A stretch of DNA of 64,000 nucleotides, from assembly GCA_005502875.1 (NCBI GenBank), contig SCMV01000015.1, positions 17,756 to 81,755 of the forward strand, given 5' to 3'. The notes beneath the pieces were generated by a model. It did no database searches. It was not told the DNA's origin and was given only the letters and a program-made list of their open reading frames with translations. Source of the DNA: Comamonadaceae bacterium 2PF. GTDB taxonomy: Bacteria > Pseudomonadota > Gammaproteobacteria > Burkholderiales > Burkholderiaceae_C. The translations under genes and the position numbers were made by a program. How positions within the stretch are numbered: position 1 is the first letter of the stretch; every line of letters starts with the position of its first letter. Below are positions 52,062 through 61,443 of this stretch, in pieces.

Positions 52062-53186
52062 GTGAGCGCTCCCGCATCGGCCACCCATGGCCTCCCCCCC
52101 ACCGCAGGCTGGCTGCAGCGCCTGGCTGCGCCCGTTGTCGAGCCCGAGGTCTTCGATTTCTGGGTGCAGCACCTGAACCCGGCCTGGTCCTGGTCGCGCC
52201 CGCTGGCGACCATCGTCGAACGCCGCGTCGAGGCGCGCGACACGGTCACGCTCGTGCTCAAGCCGAACCGGCATGTGGGCAGCTTCCTGCCGGGCCAGCA
52301 CGTCAACGTCAGCGCGCAAGTCAACGGCCGGCGCGTGACGCGCAGCTACAGCCTGACCAACACGCCGTCCCGCTCGAGGCGCATGTCCATCACCGTCAAG
52401 CGCGTGGAAGGCGGCGCGCTGAGCACCCACCTGGTGCAGCAAGCCCGCGTGGGCGACGTGCTCGGCATCGGGCCAGCCTTTGGCGAGATGACGCTGCCAG
52501 CTCGGCCGCAAGGGCGCTGGCTCTTCCTGGCCGCTGGCTCGGGCATCACGCCGCTGATGGGCTTGACGCGGGCGCTGGCCGCTCAACACATGCCGGTTGA
52601 GCTGACGCTGCTGTACTGGGTCAAGGCGCACGCCGAGCTGTGCTTCCTGCAGGAGTTGCGCGCACTCAGCACCCGCTTCCCGCAGTTCCGCCTGCAGGTC
52701 ATCGTCACGCACGAGGCGCCCCCCGTGCCCGGCGAGGCGCGAGGCCTCATCAGCGCACAACAACTGGCCCAGCTGGTGCCCAGCCTGAGCGAGCAGCAGG
52801 TGTTTGCCTGTGGCCCGGGCGGCTTCATCGAGGCCGCGCGCGGGCTTTGCGAAGGCCAAAGCCAGGCCTTCATCGCCGAAGGCTTCACGCCAGCGGCACC
52901 GGTGGCGCTGCCAGCCGCAACCGACGCCCGCACGGTGCGCGTGACCTTGCAGCGCACCGGCCGCGAGTTGCAGCTGAGCACCGGCGTGAGCCTGCTCGAC
53001 GCGCTCGAAGCCGAAGGCCTGAACCCGCCATCGGGCTGTCGCATGGGTGTCTGCCACACCTGTGTGTGCCCGCGCGTTGAAGGCACCACGCAGGACATGC
53101 AGTCCGGCGACACCCAGTCCGAAAGCAACATGGCCGTGCGCCTGTGCGTCAGCCGCGCCTGCACCGACCTGACGCTCGACCTTTGA
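52062..53186 (+). CDS. Ferredoxin reductase with FNR and 2Fe-2S domains
   Basis: A 374-residue electron-transfer protein with a GTG start. The FAD-binding RSYSLTN motif is near residue 105, and the NAD(P)-binding GSGITPLMGL near 165. CGPGGF comes near 250, and a C-terminal plant-type 2Fe-2S ferredoxin domain has the cysteines of CRMGVCHTC plus a later Cys (about 325-365). It carries electrons from NADPH to the desaturase encoded 22 bp downstream. This partner pair is common in beta- and gammaproteobacteria. Confidence 0.92.
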   Translation: MSAPASATHGLPPTAGWLQRLAAPVVEPEVFDFWVQHLNPAWSWSRPLATIVERRVEARDTVTLVLKPNRHVGSFLPGQHVNVSAQVNGRRVTRSYSLTNTPSRSRRMSITVKRVEGGALSTHLVQQARVGDVLGIGPAFGEMTLPARPQGRWLFLAAGSGITPLMGLTRALAAQHMPVELTLLYWVKAHAELCFLQELRALSTRFPQFRLQVIVTHEAPPVPGEARGLISAQQLAQLVPSLSEQQVFACGPGGFIEAARGLCEGQSQAFIAEGFTPAAPVALPAATDARTVRVTLQRTGRELQLSTGVSLLDALEAEGLNPPSGCRMGVCHTCVCPRVEGTTQDMQSGDTQSESNMAVRLCVSRACTDLTLDL

Positions 53187-53208
53187 ACCTCTCCTCATCC
53201 GTCACACC

Positions 53209-54324
53209 ATGAGCAACCTCACCCGACGTGAACCGAGCCCCGAAGACCTGGCCCGCTTTGGCGCCGAGATCGACGACCTGCGCGCCCGCACCGTGGCCGA
53301 CCTGGGCGAGCGCGACGCGCGCTACATCCGCCGCATCTACGCCGCCGTGCGCTGGATCGAGGTGCTGGGCCGTGGCGTGCTGATGGCCTGCCTGTTCATG
53401 CCCGAAGCCTGGATCGTGCCCACCGTGCTGGCCGGTGGCCTGATCCTGGGCATCGCCAAGATCCTGGACAACATGGAGCTGGGCCACAACGTCATCCACG
53501 GCCAGTTCGACTGGATGGGCGACGCGCGCTTTCAGGGCAAGACCTTCGAGTGGGACATCGTGGGCACCAGCGACAACTGGCGCAAGACCCACAACTTCAA
53601 GCACCACACCTACACCAACGTGCACGGCATGGACGACGACATCGGCTACGACGTGCTGCGCCTGTTCCCCGAGCAGAAGTGGCACCCGGCGGCGCTGTTC
53701 CAACCCCTGTACGCGGTGATCTTCGCGCTGCTGTTCCAGTGGGGCGTGGCCGTGCAGGACCTGCGCATCGGGCGGGTGTTCATCGGCCGCATCACCTGGC
53801 GCAAGCTCGCGCAGGAAGCCGCCCCCACGCTGCGCAAGTCGCGTCGCCAGTTGATCAAGGACTACCTGGTGTTCCCGCTGCTGGCCGGTCCGGCCTTCTG
53901 GTCGGTGTTCCTGGGCAACCTGATGGCCAATGGCATCCGCAACGTGTGGACCTACACCGTGATCTTCTGCGGCCACTTCACGGCCGACGTGCAGACCTTC
54001 CCCAAGGGCATCGTGAAAAACGAGACGCGCGCGCAGTGGTACCTGCGCCAGATCCAGGGCTCGTCGAACCTGTCGGGCAGCAAGCTGCTGCACATCATGA
54101 CGGGCAACCTCAGCCACCAGATCGAGCACCACCTCTTCCCCGATGTGCCGGCCAACCGCTACGCCGAGATGGCCCCGGTGGTGCGCGACATCTGCCGCCG
54201 CCACGGCGTGCACTACAACACGGGCTCGATGGTGGGGCAGTTCAGCCAGGTGATCTGGCGCATCATCCGGCACAGCTTCCCGAGCTCGCCGGCGCCGATG
54301 TCGCCGAGCTTGCAGGCGCGTTGA
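53209..54324 (+). CDS. Membrane acyl-CoA/fatty acid desaturase
   Basis: A 371-residue di-iron membrane desaturase. Histidine boxes are GHNVIH (about 93-98), HNFKHH (about 127-132) and QIEHH (about 304-308), with hydrophobic segments between. It introduces a double bond into membrane acyl chains with electrons from the reductase upstream. Control by FabR is inferred from the gene order. A strong hairpin terminator follows 50 bp after the stop. Confidence 0.92.
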   Translation: MSNLTRREPSPEDLARFGAEIDDLRARTVADLGERDARYIRRIYAAVRWIEVLGRGVLMACLFMPEAWIVPTVLAGGLILGIAKILDNMELGHNVIHGQFDWMGDARFQGKTFEWDIVGTSDNWRKTHNFKHHTYTNVHGMDDDIGYDVLRLFPEQKWHPAALFQPLYAVIFALLFQWGVAVQDLRIGRVFIGRITWRKLAQEAAPTLRKSRRQLIKDYLVFPLLAGPAFWSVFLGNLMANGIRNVWTYTVIFCGHFTADVQTFPKGIVKNETRAQWYLRQIQGSSNLSGSKLLHIMTGNLSHQIEHHLFPDVPANRYAEMAPVVRDICRRHGVHYNTGSMVGQFSQVIWRIIRHSFPSSPAPMSPSLQAR

Positions 54325-54374
54325 ACACGCCGCATGGGCCCATCCAGGCCCATCCTGCCCCGATCAGGCTCAAC

Positions 54375-54401
54375 AAAAGGCCCGCTTCGTGCGGGCCTTT
54401 T
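54375..54401 (+). terminator. Intrinsic terminator after the desaturase
   Basis: A perfect 11-bp stem AAAAGGCCCGC / GCGGGCCTTTT with a 5-base loop, A-run before and T-run after, so it can work in both directions. Confidence 0.88.
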
Positions 54402-54507
54402 GATTTCTCGCGATGGCCTTGGCGGGTGGCACACCTCACACCGGCCCATCGCCGCCCCATCGCCGCCCTATCATCGAGCCCTTCAGCAGTCCCCCCTCGC
54501 GCACACC

Positions 54508-54963
54508 ATGGCCCGCCTCCAGTTCGAACTGCCCGAGCAGTTCATCTTCTCCACCGACATCCCCATCTACATCAGCCATGTGAACCAGGGCGGCCACCTC
54601 GACAACGCCCAGTTGCTGACGCTGGTCTCCGAGGCCCGGGTGCGCTTCTTCCGCTGGCCGGGCTACCCAGGCGAGATCGGCATCGAAGGGCTGACGCTGG
54701 TGGTCGGCGACATGATGGCCCAGTACAAATCAGAGGCCTTCTACGGCGAGACCATGCAGGTCGACATGGTCCCGGACGACTTCAACAAGTACGGCTTCGA
54801 CCTGGTGTTTCGCCTGCAGGACAAGGCCAGCGGCCGCGAGGTGGCACGCGGCAAAACCGGCGTGGTGTTCGTGGGCGACACCCCGGATGGCGGCAAAAAG
54901 GTGTCCCCGCTGCCCGAGGCGTTCCTGGCCAGGCTGCGCGCGCGCCAGGGCGCCGTTCACTGA
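54508..54963 (+). CDS. 4HBT-type hotdog thioesterase
   Basis: A 151-residue acyl-CoA thioesterase-fold protein. ATG 54508 gives the natural start. The sequence has the hotdog pattern: IYISHVNQGGHLDNAQLL (the helix with the polar active-site region), MMAQYKSEAFYGETMQV and ARGKTGVVFV. Asn or Asp near residue 30 replaces the strict 4HBT aspartate (HVNQGGHLDN). The substrate is probably a medium or long acyl-CoA, not resolved. It is convergent with the pgl gene. Confidence 0.82.
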   Translation: MARLQFELPEQFIFSTDIPIYISHVNQGGHLDNAQLLTLVSEARVRFFRWPGYPGEIGIEGLTLVVGDMMAQYKSEAFYGETMQVDMVPDDFNKYGFDLVFRLQDKASGREVARGKTGVVFVGDTPDGGKKVSPLPEAFLARLRARQGAVH

Positions 54964-54965
54964 CC

Positions 54966-55739
54966 TCAGTCGGCGTGGAACAGGTGGCAAGGCACGCGGT
55001 CCTGCCACAGCGCCAGGCGAATCGGCATCTCGCGCACATCGTCCGATGAACAGGCCCGCTGCAGCAACTCGCGCTTGACGACACCCGTCGTGTGGATGGC
55101 AAGGTGGCGTGTGTCGAGCAAGGCGCTCGGCGTCCAGGACAGGCGCGGCACCGGCACGTTGGGCGCTTCGGGAGTCGCCGCGATCAGGCAACGACGCGCA
55201 CCATCGTCAGCCAGGGCCTGCACCAGCTCGGCCGCGCCCGGGAACAGCGAAGCGGTGTGTCCGTCGGCGCCCATGCCCAACACCACGACGTCCACCGGCC
55301 AGCGCAGAGATGACAAGCGCGCCTGCAGCGCATCGCAAGCCGCGCCCAGTTCATCGGGTTGGGGGTTGGCGGCCAAACAGGGCAGCCACTGCGCGGCGGC
55401 AGCCCGGCCCTGCAAGAGGTGGGTGCGCACCAGGCGCGCATTGCTGTCGCTGTGCGTGGCGGACACGGCGCGCTCATCCGCCAGGGTCACCGTGACACGC
55501 GACCAGTCCAGGTCCGCATCCCTCAAAGCATGGAAAAAAGGCACGGGCGTGCTGCCCCCCGACACCACCAAGGTGGCCTGACCTCTGTGCGCCAACCCAT
55601 CGCGCAAACGCTCGCTCACCCAGGCCGCCAGCAGCTCGGCCAGCACGTGGGCATCGGCGGCTTCGTGCCAGACCGGCTGGGGACGCGGGAGGGGACGTGA
55701 GCGGGATGAGGACTGCATGGGGGCACCTGCCACGGACAT
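54966..55739 (-). CDS. pgl: 6-phosphogluconolactonase
   Basis: About 257 residues from ATG 55739 (55718 is an alternative start). The NagB-like fold motifs are TLVVSGGSTPVPFF, VTLADERAV and VVVLGMGADGHTASLFPG, the SugarP_isomerase/Pgl signature. It hydrolyses 6-phosphogluconolactone in the pentose phosphate or Entner-Doudoroff route. No zwf or edd neighbour is in the window. It ends only two bases from the thioesterase stop, so the genes are tail to tail. Confidence 0.9.
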   Translation of the reverse strand: MSVAGAPMQSSSRSRPLPRPQPVWHEAADAHVLAELLAAWVSERLRDGLAHRGQATLVVSGGSTPVPFFHALRDADLDWSRVTVTLADERAVSATHSDSNARLVRTHLLQGRAAAAQWLPCLAANPQPDELGAACDALQARLSSLRWPVDVVVLGMGADGHTASLFPGAAELVQALADDGARRCLIAATPEAPNVPVPRLSWTPSALLDTRHLAIHTTGVVKRELLQRACSSDDVREMPIRLALWQDRVPCHLFHAD

Positions 55740-55877
55740 CCGGGCATCATAGGTGGCCAGATTGTTGCAGCGCAACAGGATCGGTGTGATGATCGCCGTT
55801 CGGATCTTGTTAAACTGACAAGAAGCACTGTCAAAAGTGTCGTTGTCTGACCCTTTTCACCCCTTAGGAAATCCAAC

Positions 55878-57062
55878 ATGACTCGTGAAGTCGTCTTCGT
55901 GGGCGCAGCCCGCACCGCCATCGGCTCTTATGGTGGCTCGCTGAAGGACATCCCGCCGGCCGACCTGGGCGCCCTGGTCATCAAGACCGCGCTGGAGCGC
56001 GCGGGCGTGCAGCCCAAGGACGTCGGACACGTGGTCTTGGGTCACGTCATCCCCACCATCCCGCAAGACGCCTACATCAGCCGCGTCTCGGCCCTGAACG
56101 CCGGCGTGCCGCAAGAGGCGCCCGCCTTCAACGTCAACCGCCTGTGCGGCTCGGGCCTGCAGGCCATCGTGTCGGCCGCCCAGGCCATCTTGCTGGGTGA
56201 CTGCGACGTGGCCGTCGGCGCCGGTGCCGAATCGATGAGCCGTGGCGCCTACCTGGTCACCTCCAACCGCTGGGGCGCGCGCATGGGCGACGTCAAGATG
56301 CTGGACTTCATGCTCGGCGCCCTGCACGACCCGCGCATGCACATCCACATGGGCATCACCGCCGAGAACGTGGCCGCGCGCTACGACATCTCGCGTGACC
56401 AGCAAGACGCCTACGCCGTGCAGTCGCAAGAGCGCGCCGCCAAGGCCATCGCCGCTGGCGTGTTCAAGGAGCAGATCGTGCCGGTCGAACTCAAGACGCG
56501 CAAGGGCGTGGTGCTGTTCGACACCGACGAAGGCGTCAAGGGTGACACCAGCGTCGACACCCTGAGCAAGATGAAGCCCGCCTTCAAGAAGGAAGAAGGC
56601 ACCGTCACCGCCGGCAACGCCTCGACCCTCAACGATGGCGCTGGCGCCGTGGTGATGGCCTCGGCCGAGAAGGCCAAGGCGCTGGGTCTGAAGCCGCTGG
56701 CCCGACTGGTGTCCTACGCCCACGCTGGCGTCGAGCCCGAGTACATGGGCATCGGCCCCGTGCCGGCATCCAAGCTGGCCCTGGAGAAGGCCGGCCTGAA
56801 GGTCTCCGACCTCGACCTGATCGAAGCCAACGAAGCCTTCGCCGCACAGGCCTGCGCCGTGTCCAAGGAAATGGGCTTCCCCAACGACAAGACCAACCCC
56901 AACGGTTCGGGCATCTCGCTGGGTCACCCCGTGGGCGCGACCGGCGCCATCCTGGTGACCAAGGCCATTTACGAGCTGCAGCGCACGGGCGGCCGCTACG
57001 CGCTGATCACGATGTGCATTGGCGGTGGCCAGGGCATCGCGATGATCATCGAGCGCGTCTGA
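55878..57062 (+). CDS. bktB: Beta-ketothiolase BktB (acetyl-CoA C-acyltransferase)
   Basis: A 394-residue thiolase. The nucleophilic cysteine lies in NRLCGSGLQAI (about residue 90), and HPVGATG and the catalytic CIGGGQGIA (about 379-387) close the active site. It is more like Cupriavidus BktB than PhaA along its length (REVVFVGAARTAIGSYGGSLKD, GALHDP, PLARLVSYAHAGVEP). It condenses acetyl-CoA with acetyl- or longer acyl-CoA for PHA synthesis, or works in the reverse direction. A strong terminator follows. Confidence 0.92.
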   Translation: MTREVVFVGAARTAIGSYGGSLKDIPPADLGALVIKTALERAGVQPKDVGHVVLGHVIPTIPQDAYISRVSALNAGVPQEAPAFNVNRLCGSGLQAIVSAAQAILLGDCDVAVGAGAESMSRGAYLVTSNRWGARMGDVKMLDFMLGALHDPRMHIHMGITAENVAARYDISRDQQDAYAVQSQERAAKAIAAGVFKEQIVPVELKTRKGVVLFDTDEGVKGDTSVDTLSKMKPAFKKEEGTVTAGNASTLNDGAGAVVMASAEKAKALGLKPLARLVSYAHAGVEPEYMGIGPVPASKLALEKAGLKVSDLDLIEANEAFAAQACAVSKEMGFPNDKTNPNGSGISLGHPVGATGAILVTKAIYELQRTGGRYALITMCIGGGQGIAMIIERV

Positions 57063-57085
57063 ACGACGCCTGCTTCGGCATGAAC

Positions 57086-57109
57086 AAGGCGCCCCGCGGG
57101 GCGCCTTTT
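57086..57109 (+). terminator. Intrinsic terminator after bktB
   Basis: A perfect stem AAGGCGCCCC / GGGGCGCCTT with a 2-base loop, then TTCTTT. It lies 24 bp after the stop. Confidence 0.88.
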
Positions 57110-57159
57110 CTTTGGGCGCTCGCCCCGTCTGAAACGCTCAGGACGCGGGCAAGTCACGC

Positions 57160-60100
57160 TCACGCGGCGGGCAGCTCGCGTGCCTGAGACCGGCGCACCA
57201 GGCGGGCGCTCCAGCTCACCAGGTCATCCACCCAGGTGAACACCACCGGGATCACCAGCAGGCTCAGGAAGGTGGACGTGATGAGCCCACCGATCACGAC
57301 GATGGCCATGGGCGAGCGAAAGCTCGGATCCACCCCCACGCCCAAGGCAATGGGCACCATGCCCGCGCCCATGGCGATGGTGGTCATGATGATGGGGCGC
57401 GCGCGCTTGCGGCAGGCGTCGACCACCGCTTCCCAGCGCGACAGGCCGTGCTGGTTGCGCGCGATCAGCACGTAGTCCACCAGCAAGATGGAGTTCTTGG
57501 TGGCGATGCCCATGAGCATGATCAGGCCGATCATCGAGGGCATCGACACGGCTGTGTGCGTGACCCACAGCGCGAAGATCGCGCCCGGCACCGACAGCAG
57601 CAGCGCGGCCAGGATGGTCACCGGCTGCAAGAAGCCCTTGAACAACAGCACCAGCACCACGTAGATGCACAGGATGCCGGTCAGCATGGCCAGCCCGAAG
57701 CTGGAGAACAGCTCGGCCATGGCCTCGGCGTCGCCCACCGGCTGGATGCCCACGCCTGGCGGCATCTGCTTCAAGGTGGGCAGACCCATCACGGCTTTCT
57801 CGACCTCGCCCAAGGGCATCTGGTTGAGCTCGATCTCGAAGTTGATGGTGCGCTGGCGGTCGAACCGGTCGATCTGCGCCGGGCCGCTGTCGATCGACAA
57901 CTCGGCCACGTTGCCCAGCGGCACCGGGCCACGAGCCCCCGGCACCGGCAAACGGGCCAACAACTCAAGGTCGGTGCGCGCCTCAGGCGGCAGCTTGACC
58001 ACCACCGGCACCTGCCTTTGCGACAGGTTCAGCTTGGGCAGGGCCTGGTCGTAGTCACCCTGGGTGGCCACGCGCAAGGTGTCGGCGATCGCCGCGGTGC
58101 TCACGCCCAGGTCGGCCGCACGGGCCGCGTCGGGCCGCACCACCAGTTCGGGCCGCACCAGGCTCAGCGAGGACACCACGCTGCCAATGCCCGGGATGGT
58201 CCGCAAGTCCTTCTCGACCAGGGCCGCGTGTTGCATCAGCGTGTTGCCGTCTTCACCCGAGAGCTTGAAGACGTACTTCTCGGCCGAGCCACCGAAGCCC
58301 ACCTTGATGCGTGCGCCCGGCAAGACCACCAGCGACTCACGCAGCTCGGACTCGATGTCCTGCTTGCTCACGCCCTTGCGCTCGGTGCGGTGGGTCATGT
58401 TGAGCGTCAGCGTGGCCTTGGTGACGTTGGCCGCGCCACTGGGCGCAAACGGGTCGGAGCCCGATGCGCCACCGCCGATGGCCGTGTAGACCATCTTCAC
58501 GTGCGGGTGCTTTTCAACGATGCCACGGGCCTGCTCGGCCAGGGCGAAGGTCTGCTGGTAGGTGCTGCCAGGCGGCAACTCGATGATCACCTGCGTTTGA
58601 GACAGGTCATCGGGCGGGATGAAGCCCGAAGGCAGGCGCGTCAGCAAGAAGAACGAACCCACGGTGAAGACCAGCACCATCAGCATGGTCTGCCAGCGGT
58701 GACTCAGGCACCAGCGGGCCCAGCCCAGGTACATCGTCATCCAGCGGGGCTCGGGGTGCTCCTTCTCGGGCGCCTTGAGCATGTAGGCCGCCATCATGGG
58801 CGTGAGCATGCGCGCCACCACCAGCGAGAAGAACACGGCGATCGCCGCCGTCCAGCCGAACTGCACGAAGAACTTGCCCGGCACGCCGTCCATGAAGGCC
58901 GTGGGCAAAAAGACCGCGATCAGCGTGAAGGTGGTGGCGATCACGGCCAGACCGATTTCGTCGGCCGCCTCCATCGCCGCTTCGAGTGGCCCCTTGCCCA
59001 TGGCCAGGTGGCGCATGATGTTCTCGATCTCGACGATGGCGTCGTCCACCAGGATGCCCACCACCAGCGACAGCGACAGCAGCGTCACCACGTTGATGCT
59101 GAAGCCCAGCAGGTGCATGACACCAAAGGCCGGGATGACCGACAACGGCAAGGCGGCTGCGGCCACCACGGTGGCGCGCCAGTCGCGCAGGAAGAACCAC
59201 ACCACGATGATGGCGAGGATGGCGCCTTCGTAGAGCAGGTACATCGAGCCGTCGTAGTTCTCGACCACGGGCTCGACGAAGTTGAAGGCTTCGGTCAGTT
59301 TGACGTCGGGGTGTTCGGCGCGCAGCTCTTCGAGCACGGCCAGCACGCCCTCTTGCACCGCCACCTCGCCCGCGCCCAAGGCGCGCGAGATCTCGAAGGC
59401 CACCACCTTGCGACCATCGAGCATGGCACCTTGCCTTTGCTCGACCACGGTGTCGCTGACCTGCGCCAGCTGATCGAGTCGCACGCGCCGGCCATCGCTC
59501 AGGGTGATGTCCATGGCGGCGAGCTCTTCGGCCGAGCGCACGGTGGCCACGGTGCGCACCGACTGCTCGCTGCCACCCAGGTCCACGCGACCACCCGAGG
59601 CCTCCTGCTGCACGTTGCGCAACTGGCGAGACACATCGGACGCCGTCGCGTTGAGCGCCAGCAGGCGCGACGGGTCAAGCTCCACGCGCACCTCGCGCGT
59701 GACGCCCCCCACGCGGGCCACCGAGCCTACGCCCTTGACCGCCAGCAGGCGCTTGGTGACCGTGTGGTCCACGAACCAGGACAGCGCCTCGTCGTCCATG
59801 CGATCGGACGCGACGGTGTAGGTCAGGATGGGCGAGCCCGCCACGTTCATCTTCGAGATGACGGGGTCACGCAGGTCACCAGGCAGGTCGGCGCGCACGC
59901 GAGAGACGGCATCGCGGATGTCGTCGACCGCTTCCTGCGTGGGCTTTTCCAGGCGGAACTCCGTGGTCACGAAGACCGTGCCGTCCTGCACCTTGGTGTA
60001 GATGTGCTTGATGCCCTGCAGCGTGGCGATCGAGTTCTCGATCTTGCGCGCGACCTCGGTCTCGAGCTGGGCTGGTGCCGCACCGGGCAGCGAAGCCGTC

Positions 60101-60240
60101 ACCGTCACCGTGGGCAGGTCGATGTCGGGGAAGTTCTGGATCTTCATCGCCGAAAAGCCCATCAGGCCCACGATGGTGAGCAAGATGAACAGCAGGACGG
60201 CGGGGATGGGGTTCTTGATCGACCAGGATGAGACGTTCAT
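57160..60240 (-). CDS. RND multidrug efflux permease (HAE1 family)
   Basis: A 1026-residue inner-membrane pump of usual length with twelve predicted spans. Typical blocks are NPIPAVLLFILLTIVGLMGFSAMKIQNFPDIDLP, the proton-relay DD in VGILVDDAIVEIENIMRH, and MLMGIATKNSILLVDYV in the second half. It works with the adaptor encoded upstream (four-base overlap); no outer-membrane channel gene is in the operon, so a TolC-like protein elsewhere is needed. Control by the TetR gene just upstream is likely. Confidence 0.92.
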   Translation of the reverse strand: MNVSSWSIKNPIPAVLLFILLTIVGLMGFSAMKIQNFPDIDLPTVTVTASLPGAAPAQLETEVARKIENSIATLQGIKHIYTKVQDGTVFVTTEFRLEKPTQEAVDDIRDAVSRVRADLPGDLRDPVISKMNVAGSPILTYTVASDRMDDEALSWFVDHTVTKRLLAVKGVGSVARVGGVTREVRVELDPSRLLALNATASDVSRQLRNVQQEASGGRVDLGGSEQSVRTVATVRSAEELAAMDITLSDGRRVRLDQLAQVSDTVVEQRQGAMLDGRKVVAFEISRALGAGEVAVQEGVLAVLEELRAEHPDVKLTEAFNFVEPVVENYDGSMYLLYEGAILAIIVVWFFLRDWRATVVAAAALPLSVIPAFGVMHLLGFSINVVTLLSLSLVVGILVDDAIVEIENIMRHLAMGKGPLEAAMEAADEIGLAVIATTFTLIAVFLPTAFMDGVPGKFFVQFGWTAAIAVFFSLVVARMLTPMMAAYMLKAPEKEHPEPRWMTMYLGWARWCLSHRWQTMLMVLVFTVGSFFLLTRLPSGFIPPDDLSQTQVIIELPPGSTYQQTFALAEQARGIVEKHPHVKMVYTAIGGGASGSDPFAPSGAANVTKATLTLNMTHRTERKGVSKQDIESELRESLVVLPGARIKVGFGGSAEKYVFKLSGEDGNTLMQHAALVEKDLRTIPGIGSVVSSLSLVRPELVVRPDAARAADLGVSTAAIADTLRVATQGDYDQALPKLNLSQRQVPVVVKLPPEARTDLELLARLPVPGARGPVPLGNVAELSIDSGPAQIDRFDRQRTINFEIELNQMPLGEVEKAVMGLPTLKQMPPGVGIQPVGDAEAMAELFSSFGLAMLTGILCIYVVLVLLFKGFLQPVTILAALLLSVPGAIFALWVTHTAVSMPSMIGLIMLMGIATKNSILLVDYVLIARNQHGLSRWEAVVDACRKRARPIIMTTIAMGAGMVPIALGVGVDPSFRSPMAIVVIGGLITSTFLSLLVIPVVFTWVDDLVSWSARLVRRSQARELPAA

Positions 60241-61424
60241 GAGCGCTCTCCCACGATGCGCACCGTGTCGCCGTCAGCCAGGAAGGCCACGCCCGCAGCA
60301 ACCACCTGCGCACCGGCCTGCAGGCCGTCGATGACCTCGACGCGCCCACCCTGGCGACGCCCGACCTTGACCTTGACCTGGCGCACCGAGGCCTGCGCCG
60401 CTTGTTGCCCCGACGGCGAGCCGTCCAGCACGAACACATAAGAGAAGCCATCGCGAAGCAGCACCGCCGCCTGCGGCACGGTCAGGCCACCAGCCTGGCC
60501 CACGGCCACCTTGCCCGCTGCGAACATGCCCGCGCGCGCACCCGACTGGGCGGCCGATGCGGGCAGGTCCACGTAGACGATGCCGTTGCGGGTGGCCCCA
60601 TCGACCGTGGGCGCGACCATGCGCACGCGGCCTTCGACGGGTTGGCCACCCGGCGGTGTGGCCACGGCCTTCATGCCGGGCTGCACGCGCACCAGGTCGG
60701 CCGAGGGCAACTCGGCTCGCCACTCCAGGCGGCTTTGGCGGATCAGCCGAAAGAGCTCGACACCAGGCTGCACCACAGCCCCCACCGTGGCCGAGCGCGA
60801 CGAGATCACGCCGTCATCGGGGGCGATCACGCGGGTCTGGCGCCCACGCAGCTCTTGCGCTGCCACCTGCGCCTTCGCCGACTCGACGCGCGCCAGCGCC
60901 GTCTGCTCGGAGGTCAGCGAGCGCTGGGCTTCCTGCGCGCTGATGGCATCTGCCGCACGCAGGTTGCGAGCCCGGTCGGCGTTGGACTTGGCTTCGGCCG
61001 CCAGGGCCTGGGCTTCCTGCAAGCTGGCTTGGGCGCTTTGGATGTCGGCGCGCACGGCTTCGCTGGCGAGCGAGGCAAGCACCTGGCCCCGGCGCACGCG
61101 GTCGCCCACGTTGACGAGCACGGCGTCCAGGCGCAGGCCCGAAAGCTCGGCCCCCACCACGGCTTCCTGCCAGGCGGCGATGGCGCCGTTGGCGCTGAGC
61201 TCCAGCGGCCAATTGGCTTGCTCGGGGCGCACCACCTGCACGCTCAAAGACGGGCGGGCCAAGCGCGCGGCCGAGGCCTTGGCTTGCGCCGCCACCGAGG
61301 CAGCGCTGGGTGTGGCCGCCTCCTGCTTGTCCGAGGCCCGAGAGGTCTGATACCAGGCCAGGCAGCCAACGGCCACGATGGCGGCCACGATGGCGCCGCG
61401 CTTGAGGGTCAGGTTCGTGTTCAT
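60237..61424 (-). CDS. RND periplasmic adaptor (membrane fusion protein)
   Basis: A 395-residue adaptor from ATG 61424. An N-terminal hydrophobic anchor (about 10-26) is followed by the lipoyl half-motif (LRLDAVLVNVGDRVRRGQVLASL), a long alpha-hairpin (DIQSAQASLQEAQALAAEAK to VAAQELRG), the second lipoyl half (TRVIAPDDGVISSRSATVGAVV) and beta-barrel parts. It links the pump to an outer-membrane channel. The permease start overlaps its stop (ATGA). The TetR gene lies 19 bp upstream. Confidence 0.92.
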   Translation of the reverse strand: MNTNLTLKRGAIVAAIVAVGCLAWYQTSRASDKQEAATPSAASVAAQAKASAARLARPSLSVQVVRPEQANWPLELSANGAIAAWQEAVVGAELSGLRLDAVLVNVGDRVRRGQVLASLASEAVRADIQSAQASLQEAQALAAEAKSNADRARNLRAADAISAQEAQRSLTSEQTALARVESAKAQVAAQELRGRQTRVIAPDDGVISSRSATVGAVVQPGVELFRLIRQSRLEWRAELPSADLVRVQPGMKAVATPPGGQPVEGRVRMVAPTVDGATRNGIVYVDLPASAAQSGARAGMFAAGKVAVGQAGGLTVPQAAVLLRDGFSYVFVLDGSPSGQQAAQASVRQVKVKVGRRQGGRVEVIDGLQAGAQVVAAGVAFLADGDTVRIVGERS

Positions 61425-61443
61425 GAGGTTCTCGCTCTCTCGT

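Noticed and set aside
57448..60231. A 927-residue plus-strand open frame opposite the RND pump gene
   Set aside because: It is the antisense shadow of a clear pump gene. It is His/Gln/Arg-rich without domain features, which is usual in GC-rich DNA.
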